From NCBI RefSeq assembly GCF_014648175.1, contig NZ_BMQP01000024.1, positions 1 to 64,000 on the forward strand: a DNA stretch of 64,000 bases. Direction: 5' to 3'. Positions 59,473 through 64,000 of this stretch are shown one piece after another (position 1 is the stretch's first letter; the number at the start of each line of letters is the position of its first letter). The notes under the pieces were generated by a model. The model was given only the letters and a program-made list of their open reading frames with translations. It made no database searches and was not told the DNA's origin. The translations under genes were made by a program, and so were the position numbers. Source of the stretch: Planobispora rosea (GTDB taxonomy: Bacteria > Actinomycetota > Actinomycetes > Streptosporangiales > Streptosporangiaceae).

Positions 59473-61658
59473 CGTTCGCCGTCCTCCTTCTCGCCGCGGC
59501 GCCACCCCGCGCGGAACGACGTCAGCACGCTGCCGGGGACGGCGGTCTCCACACCGGCGGCGTGCCGTACCCGCCGGGGCAGGCCGTTGCCGCCGGGCTC
59601 ACCGGAGAGCGCGGACGGGGGCGCGGCGGTCTCGCCGGAGGTGATCTGGGCCGGGGGCGGCCCGGCGGGCGCGACCTGGACCTGGGAGATCCGCTGGGGC
59701 GCGGCCTGCCGGGTGCGCTTGGGAAGGCCGCTGCCCGTGACGGTCTGCTCGATCTCGACCGTGGGCAGGACCGGGAACTCCGGCGCCGGGGCGATCAGCT
59801 CGGCGGGGATGAGCACGATCGCCGTGGTCCCGCCGTACGGCGAGGGCCGCAGGGAGACGCGGATACCGTGGCGGGCGGCGAGCCTGCCGACCACGAACAG
59901 GCCGAGCCGGTCGCTGTCGGCCAGGTCGAACTCCGGCGGGTCGGCCAGCCGGGCGTTGTAGTGGTTCATCTCGGCCGCGCTCATGCCGAGGCCGCGGTCC
60001 TCCACCTCGATCGCGTAACCCCGGGCCACCGTCTCGCCGTACACGCGGACCGTCGTGGTGGGCGGGGAGAAGATCACGGCGTTCTCCACCAGCTCGGCGA
60101 GCAGGTGGATGACGTCGGTGACGACGGGGCCGACGAGCGCCGGGCCCTGCGGCACGGCGACCGTGACGCGGAGGTAGTCCTCGACCTCCTCGGTGGCGGC
60201 GCGGACCACGTCGTAGACCGCGACCGGCACCCGCCAGCCACGGCCCGGCGCCGCCCCGGACAGGATGATCAGACCCTCGGCGTGGCGGCGCATCCGGGTG
60301 GTCAGGTGGTCCAGGGCGAACAGTTCGTCGAGGGTCTCCGGGTCGCTGGCGCGCGTCTCCATCGCCTCCAGCATGGTGAGCTGCCGGTGCAGGAGCGTCT
60401 GGCTGCGCCTGGCCAGGTTCACGAAGACCTTGTTGACCCCCTTGCGCATCTCCGCCTGGCCGACGGCCGCCTCGACGGCCGTGCGCTGCACCGAGGAGAA
60501 CGCCTCGCCGACCCGCACGATCTCGGTGGTGGTGCTGTCGCCGTTCCGCAGCGCGGGGGACTCGCTCTCCTGCTTGGTGCAGACCTCCTCCCCCCTGCGG
60601 AGCCGGGCGACCACGTCCGGCAGACGCCTGTCGGCGAGGTCGAGGGCCGCCTCCTGCAGGCCCACGAGCTCGGTGCCGATCCGGCGGCCGAACCGTACCG
60701 AGATGAAGATCGACACAATGACCGCGACCAGGCCGAGCCCGCCGACGACGCCGAGCCGCGTCAGGATCGCGGTGGCCAGAGGCGCGGAGCGCTCGTTGAT
60801 GCGGCGGCTGACGTCGCCGCCGAACCGGTCGAAGGTGTCCGAGAGCGTCGTGGCCGCCGTCGCCCAGGAGGGGTCGGGCCGCGACGCCGTCGCGAACGCC
60901 CGCTCGATCTGCTCGAACGTCCGGTACGGGACGCTGGTCGCGAGACTCGCGTAGGGACCCCGGAGCTCCTCGTCGAGCTGGTTGAAGCCCAGGGAGTAGA
61001 GCAGCTTGCGGCCGGTGGCCAGTTCGGCGAAGGCCGCGCGGTCCTCGTCGCCGATGAACCCGGCGGCCACCACCCCGGAGATCAGCGCGGCCTGCCGGCT
61101 CAGCAGCTCGCGGCTGCGTCCCATCACGACGATGGCCAGGGTCTGGTCGACGAGCTCGGCCTCGTGGGTGCTGTACATCTTCTCGAAGGAGTCGAAGATC
61201 GACCAGACGATCGAGGAGTAGGCGTCGAGGGTCTGCTGCCGGGTGGCGGAGCGGGCGTCGACCCCGCTGCGGATCGCGGTGAGCCGGTCCAGCTCGGAAC
61301 GGACCTGGAGCACGCGCACCCGCAGCTGCTCGGTCACGCCGTCGTCGTTCTCCTCGATGAGCCGGTCCAGCTCCTCCCGTGCCGTGTTGGTCCGGGCCCG
61401 CTGGGCGTCCAGCGCCGCCCTGGAGGATGTGGGGTCGCCCAGCAGCTTGAGGGAGAGCAGCCGCTCGTGCTGGAGGGCGGTGGTCAGCGTGCGGGTGGGG
61501 ACGACGACGCTGTTGTAGAGGGAACCGGCCCTGAGCAGGTCCAGGCCGCCCTGTGCGGTGAGCGTCGCGGCGAACCCCCAGATAGCCACAAGCGAGACGA
61601 GAGGCACCAGGAGCAGGGTGAATATCTTCACCTTGATCGAATGCTTGCGGCCGACCAT
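59469..61658 (-). CDS. Nitrate/nitrite-sensor-domain histidine kinase-like protein (CvnA-like)
   Basis: About 729 residues. A first transmembrane helix (KIFTLLLVPLVSLVAIWGFAATL) precedes an extracellular NIT-type helical sensor of about 280 residues. A second helix (LGVVGGLGLVAVIVSIFISV), a linker with predicted coiled coil and an ATPase domain (ELVENAVIFSPPTTTVRVYGE, EVEDRGLGMSAAEMN, LGLFVVGRLAARHGI) follow. The C-terminal 120 residues are Pro/Ala-rich. An ATG at 61670 is also possible. It forms a two-gene partial conservon with DUF742. Confidence 0.88.
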   Translation of the reverse strand: MVGRKHSIKVKIFTLLLVPLVSLVAIWGFAATLTAQGGLDLLRAGSLYNSVVVPTRTLTTALQHERLLSLKLLGDPTSSRAALDAQRARTNTAREELDRLIEENDDGVTEQLRVRVLQVRSELDRLTAIRSGVDARSATRQQTLDAYSSIVWSIFDSFEKMYSTHEAELVDQTLAIVVMGRSRELLSRQAALISGVVAAGFIGDEDRAAFAELATGRKLLYSLGFNQLDEELRGPYASLATSVPYRTFEQIERAFATASRPDPSWATAATTLSDTFDRFGGDVSRRINERSAPLATAILTRLGVVGGLGLVAVIVSIFISVRFGRRIGTELVGLQEAALDLADRRLPDVVARLRRGEEVCTKQESESPALRNGDSTTTEIVRVGEAFSSVQRTAVEAAVGQAEMRKGVNKVFVNLARRSQTLLHRQLTMLEAMETRASDPETLDELFALDHLTTRMRRHAEGLIILSGAAPGRGWRVPVAVYDVVRAATEEVEDYLRVTVAVPQGPALVGPVVTDVIHLLAELVENAVIFSPPTTTVRVYGETVARGYAIEVEDRGLGMSAAEMNHYNARLADPPEFDLADSDRLGLFVVGRLAARHGIRVSLRPSPYGGTTAIVLIPAELIAPAPEFPVLPTVEIEQTVTGSGLPKRTRQAAPQRISQVQVAPAGPPPAQITSGETAAPPSALSGEPGGNGLPRRVRHAAGVETAVPGSVLTSFRAGWRRGEKEDGER

Positions 61659-61840
61659 AGTACCTCGCATTGCGGATATGCGCGGTTAACAGTGGGCGAA
61701 ACCCTAGCAATGCCCCACGAATCATGGCCAGAGAGGTGCACACTTAATTCGCGAAAACCCGAAAAGCTTTGTGTCCTCGCGGTGATACGGAACCTCCGGC
61801 CCCCCGGGCACGTCTGTAGATGACAAAAGGGGAGGCGTCC

Positions 61841-62182
61841 ATGGTGAAGGTCGCGGAACTGGTCTGCTCGGAGCTGGGTCGTGCGACGGAGGCCGCCCTG
61901 ACGGCGGGCGACGAACTGGAGCGCTCGGGTGTGGTGCAGCTGGTCACGTTCCGTCCGCTGCTGGTGATCGCCGAAGTGGGCGACGCCTCCGCGCGCGTGG
62001 AGTTCCGCATGGCCGGCGATCACCTGGAGTGGTATTGCACCTGCCCGGAGGGGCGGGAGGGCGCGTTCTGCGCCCACTGCGTGGCGACGGCTCAGTCGGT
62101 CAGGAGAAGGACGGACAAGAACGCCTCCTCCGGTGTGTCGTCGGTGACGGCCTCGGCGAGCACGGTCCGGATCGCCTCGTAG
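61841..62182 (+). CDS. SWIM zinc-finger protein
   Basis: A 113-residue protein with one SWIM-type motif, WYCTCPEGREGAFCAHCVATA (CxC ... CxH), following a strand-rich part (VVQLVTFRPLLVIAEVGDASARVEF). SWIM fingers bind DNA or protein. The ATG at 61841 has GGGGAGG five bases upstream. The last ~30 codons overlap the convergent barstar-like gene by 91 bases. Confidence 0.75.
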   Translation: MVKVAELVCSELGRATEAALTAGDELERSGVVQLVTFRPLLVIAEVGDASARVEFRMAGDHLEWYCTCPEGREGAFCAHCVATAQSVRRRTDKNASSGVSSVTASASTVRIAS

Positions 62183-62454
62183 GCGGGCCGGTCGGCGCCG
62201 CGCAGGACCGACGGCTCCGACCAGACCAGCACGTGCTCACCCGCCGGCAGCCACGACAGGTCGGTCAGGCAGTCGTACAGCGCGTCGAGGTTGTGCCCGA
62301 AGCGGTCGGGGAATGACAGAGCCTTCGCGATCGCGGTCATGGCCTCGGCCGAGGTGGTGACCGTCGAGCCGTCGAGCCGGTGAGGCGTTCCCGTGCGGAG
62401 CATCTCCCCGAGGGACTCCGTCGAGCCCCGCTCGAACATTCCTCTGGACAACAT
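62092..62454 (-). CDS. Barstar family protein
   Basis: About 120 residues with the barstar core AIAKALSFPDRFGHNLDALYDCLTDLSWLPAGEHVLVW. Barstar-like proteins inhibit barnase-type ribonucleases. No barnase gene lies nearby, so it may be an orphan immunity protein or have another role. The ATG at 62454 follows GGGGG; the frame remains open upstream but without family features. It overlaps the SWIM gene tail to tail. Confidence 0.82.
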   Translation of the reverse strand: MLSRGMFERGSTESLGEMLRTGTPHRLDGSTVTTSAEAMTAIAKALSFPDRFGHNLDALYDCLTDLSWLPAGEHVLVWSEPSVLRGADRPAYEAIRTVLAEAVTDDTPEEAFLSVLLLTD

Positions 62455-62550
62455 GGCCACCCCCGTGTGGTTTCCCCGCCGATGTCGGCAGGTTATCCGC
62501 GCCCAGCTCGCAAAAGGGTTGTGGATCGTAAAAACGGAAGAAAAAGACAC

Positions 62551-62580
62551 TTGCCCCAATAATGGGTGGACAGGCATTGT
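62551..62580 (+). promoter_or_regulatory. Putative promoter of the EamA transporter
   Basis: TTGCCC (62551-62556) and CATTGT (62575-62580) are 18 bases apart. The -10 lies inside the left arm of the GntR-type operator, so binding there would block transcription. Confidence 0.4.
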
Positions 62581-62597
62581 CTAGTTGTCAGACAATG
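62575..62597. promoter_or_regulatory. GntR/FadR-type operator in front of the EamA gene
   Basis: Eight-base arms CATTGTCT and AGACAATG enclose 7 bases; nested within is TTGTCAGACAA (62585-62595), an exact fit to the FadR-subfamily pattern TNGTNNNACNA. The gene after the transporter encodes a GntR-FCD regulator, the likely binder. Confidence 0.65.
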
Positions 62598-62602
62598 CTG
62601 CT

Positions 62603-63499
62603 GTGTCTTCCATGAAGCTCGCCGTCGTCGGAGCCGCCGTGCTCTGGGGCACCGCTGGAACCGCCGGGCTCCTCGTCACCGGCGTCGATCCGGTCTCGCT
62701 CGCCGCGGCCCGCCTGGTGATCGGCGGCCTGGTGCTGGCCGTCGCGGCGGGCGCGGCCATCCGGGCGCTGCCCCGCCGCGGACTCCTCGTGGCGGCCGCC
62801 GTGGGCGTGGCCGCCTACCAGCTCTGCTACTTCGCCGCGGTCAGCCGGACCGGCGTGGCCATCGGCACCGTGGTCGCCATCGGCAGCGGCCCGGTCTTCA
62901 CCGGCCTCCTCTCCTGGCTGGTGGACCGGGTGCCGCCCACCCGGCGCTGGGCGGGGGCGACCGCGGCGGCGGTCGCCGGCTGTGCCGTACTGACCGGAGG
63001 GGGCGGCGAGGCCCGCGCGGACGGGATCCTGCTGGCGCTCCTCGGCGGGTTGATCTACGCCTGCTACGCGGTGGCCGCGGCCCGGGTGATCGGCGCCGGA
63101 GCCTCCTCCGACGCGGTCATGGGCGCCATGTTCGGCGGGGCCGCGCTTGTGATGCTCCCGGTCCTGATCCACACCGGCGCCGGTTGGCTCGCCGACCCGC
63201 GCGGCCTGCTCGCCGCCCTCTACCTCGGCTGCGTCACCACCGCGCTGGCCTACTTCCTGTACGGCAGGGGCCTGCGCACCACCCCGGTTGCGACCGCCGC
63301 CACCCTCGCCCTCGCCGAGCCCGCCGTCGCGACCCTGCTCGGCGTCGCCGTCCTCGGCGAACACCTGACCCCGCTCTCGGCCGCCGGGCTGCTGCTGATC
63401 GGCGGGAGCCTGGCCGTGGTCGCCCTCCCCGGACGGGGCGGCGTCGCCGTCGCCCCGCCAGAGGGCACCGTCGAAGCAGTGGTGCGATCCCCTCAATAG
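62603..63499 (+). CDS. EamA (DMT) family transporter
   Basis: A ~298-residue transporter with ten predicted helices in two EamA halves (LAVVGAAVLWGTAGTAGLLVTGVDPVSLAAARLVIGG; LAYFLYGRGLRTTPVATAATLALAEPAVATLLGVAVLGE). The substrate, probably a metabolite exported, is unknown. Start candidates are a GTG at 62603 and an ATG at 62612; a TTG at 62585 lies inside the operator. Followed by a GntR gene after nine bases. Confidence 0.88.
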   Translation: MSSMKLAVVGAAVLWGTAGTAGLLVTGVDPVSLAAARLVIGGLVLAVAAGAAIRALPRRGLLVAAAVGVAAYQLCYFAAVSRTGVAIGTVVAIGSGPVFTGLLSWLVDRVPPTRRWAGATAAAVAGCAVLTGGGGEARADGILLALLGGLIYACYAVAAARVIGAGASSDAVMGAMFGGAALVMLPVLIHTGAGWLADPRGLLAALYLGCVTTALAYFLYGRGLRTTPVATAATLALAEPAVATLLGVAVLGEHLTPLSAAGLLLIGGSLAVVALPGRGGVAVAPPEGTVEAVVRSPQ

Positions 63500-63502
63500 G
63501 CT
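63497..63502 (+). promoter_or_regulatory. -10 element of the GntR gene, leaderless type
   Basis: TAGGCT, which overlaps the EamA stop codon, lies 6 bases before the GTG at 63509; no ribosome site. Confidence 0.4.
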
Positions 63503-63508
63503 CCCCTC

Positions 63509-64000
63509 GTGACCATCCCTCTCCATCCCGTCTCCGCGGTCGCGGCCCTCGCCGACGCGCTCCGCCGCCGGATCCTGTCCGGCGAGATCGAGCCCGGCAC
63601 GCCGCTGCCGGAGCAGGAACTCTCCGCGGCGTACGGCGTGGCCCGCCCGACTGTCCGGGAGGCGCTGGCGGTCCTGGTCCACGAGGGGCTGCTCCGCCGG
63701 GAGCGGCACCGCAGCGCCCAGGTGGCCGAGGTGACCGTGGCGGACCTGGAGGATCTGATGTTCGTCCGCCGCCCGCTGGAGGACCTGATGGCGGTCTCCC
63801 TGACCGGGCGGCGGGTGGCCGGTGCCGACGAGGCGCTGGCGCGGATGGGCGCGCTGTCCGCGGACGCCCCCTGGTCCGACGTCGTCGCCGAGCACATGGC
63901 GCTGCACCAGGAACTGATCGTCGCGGTGGGCAGTCCCCGGCTGGAGCGCCTCTACGCCGCCCTGGCGGCCGAGACCCGGCTCGGCCTGGTCCGGTTGCGC
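63509..64000 (+). CDS. GntR family regulator (FadR/FCD type), truncated by the window end
   Basis: 164 codons are present. The winged helix-turn-helix reads LADALRRRILSGEIEPGTPLPEQELSAAYGVARPTVREALAVLVHEGLLRRE, then the start of an FCD effector domain (LMFVRRPLEDLMAV, with metal-site histidines in EHMALHQELI). The end lies beyond the window. It probably controls the adjoining EamA transporter through the palindrome at 62575. Confidence 0.88.
   Translation, partial: MTIPLHPVSAVAALADALRRRILSGEIEPGTPLPEQELSAAYGVARPTVREALAVLVHEGLLRRERHRSAQVAEVTVADLEDLMFVRRPLEDLMAVSLTGRRVAGADEALARMGALSADAPWSDVVAEHMALHQELIVAVGSPRLERLYAALAAETRLGLVRLR

Noticed and set aside
1..64000. tRNA, rRNA, CRISPR arrays, insertion sequences or integrases
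   Set aside because: None was recognised by reading both strands; no tRNA-like cloverleaf, regularly spaced repeats or DDE/integrase motifs were seen. Without a search tool, small RNAs cannot be excluded.

Overview
This is a high-GC actinobacterial chromosome segment. Gene content and order (hemL, then a ResA/CcdA/ResB/CcsB cytochrome c cluster, menG, menJ, a complete nuoA-N operon and a polyprenyl synthase), GTG starts, XRE/DUF5753 with DUF397 partners, a BldC-like regulator, SARP and Cvn-type genes all point to a filamentous actinomycete, most likely of the Streptosporangiaceae; the family assignment is inference.

Region 1 (1-12.4 kb): a small Prim-Pol-like protein, glutamate-1-semialdehyde aminomutase, a Uma2-type nuclease, a LysR regulator, a histidine phosphatase, the System II cytochrome c maturation cluster (TlpA/ResA-like lipoprotein, CcdA, ResB, CcsB), and a membrane Ser/Thr kinase with a WD40-like propeller whose ribosome site sits in a 16-bp hairpin.

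Region 2 (12.4-19.5 kb): small accessory genes (PLDc_N-type membrane protein, lethal-factor-like metalloprotease, BldC-like regulator, DUF4229 protein, secreted propeller), menG, a two-gene unit whose larger product looks like the N-terminal part of a conjugative FtsK translocase without its ATPase, and an XRE/DUF5753 regulator with two DUF397 genes.

Region 3 (19.6-37.7 kb): the core respiratory operon: menaquinone reductase (menJ), all fourteen complex I genes and a long-chain polyprenyl diphosphate synthase. A perfect Rex-type operator stands in front of menJ. MenG, MenJ and the polyprenyl synthase supply menaquinone to complex I; the cytochrome c maturation cluster serves the downstream end of the same chain. 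A repeat-derived 23-codon micro-ORF fills the nuoC-nuoD junction.

Region 4 (37.8-43.8 kb): a MarR regulator, RarD, and msrA. Downstream of msrA are three further partial copies of the msrA 3' end, separated by a PIN/RHH toxin-antitoxin pair, a Phd/RelE pair, and an AraC regulator with a RibD/DHFR-like protein. This looks like repeated insertion at the end of msrA and is the most unusual structure in the window.

Region 5 (43.8-64 kb): accessory genes: GNATs, an ECF sigma factor with a putative membrane anti-sigma partner, a broken SARP regulator, a serine hydrolase, LysR/aldo-keto reductase and WYL/operon pairs, a secreted beta-helix protein, a partial conservon (sensor kinase plus DUF742), SWIM and barstar-like proteins, an EamA transporter and a truncated GntR regulator at the right edge. 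Several regulator genes have palindromes in front of them that look like operators. About ten genes have a TANNNT -10 element 6 or 7 nt before the start codon, suggesting leaderless transcripts.
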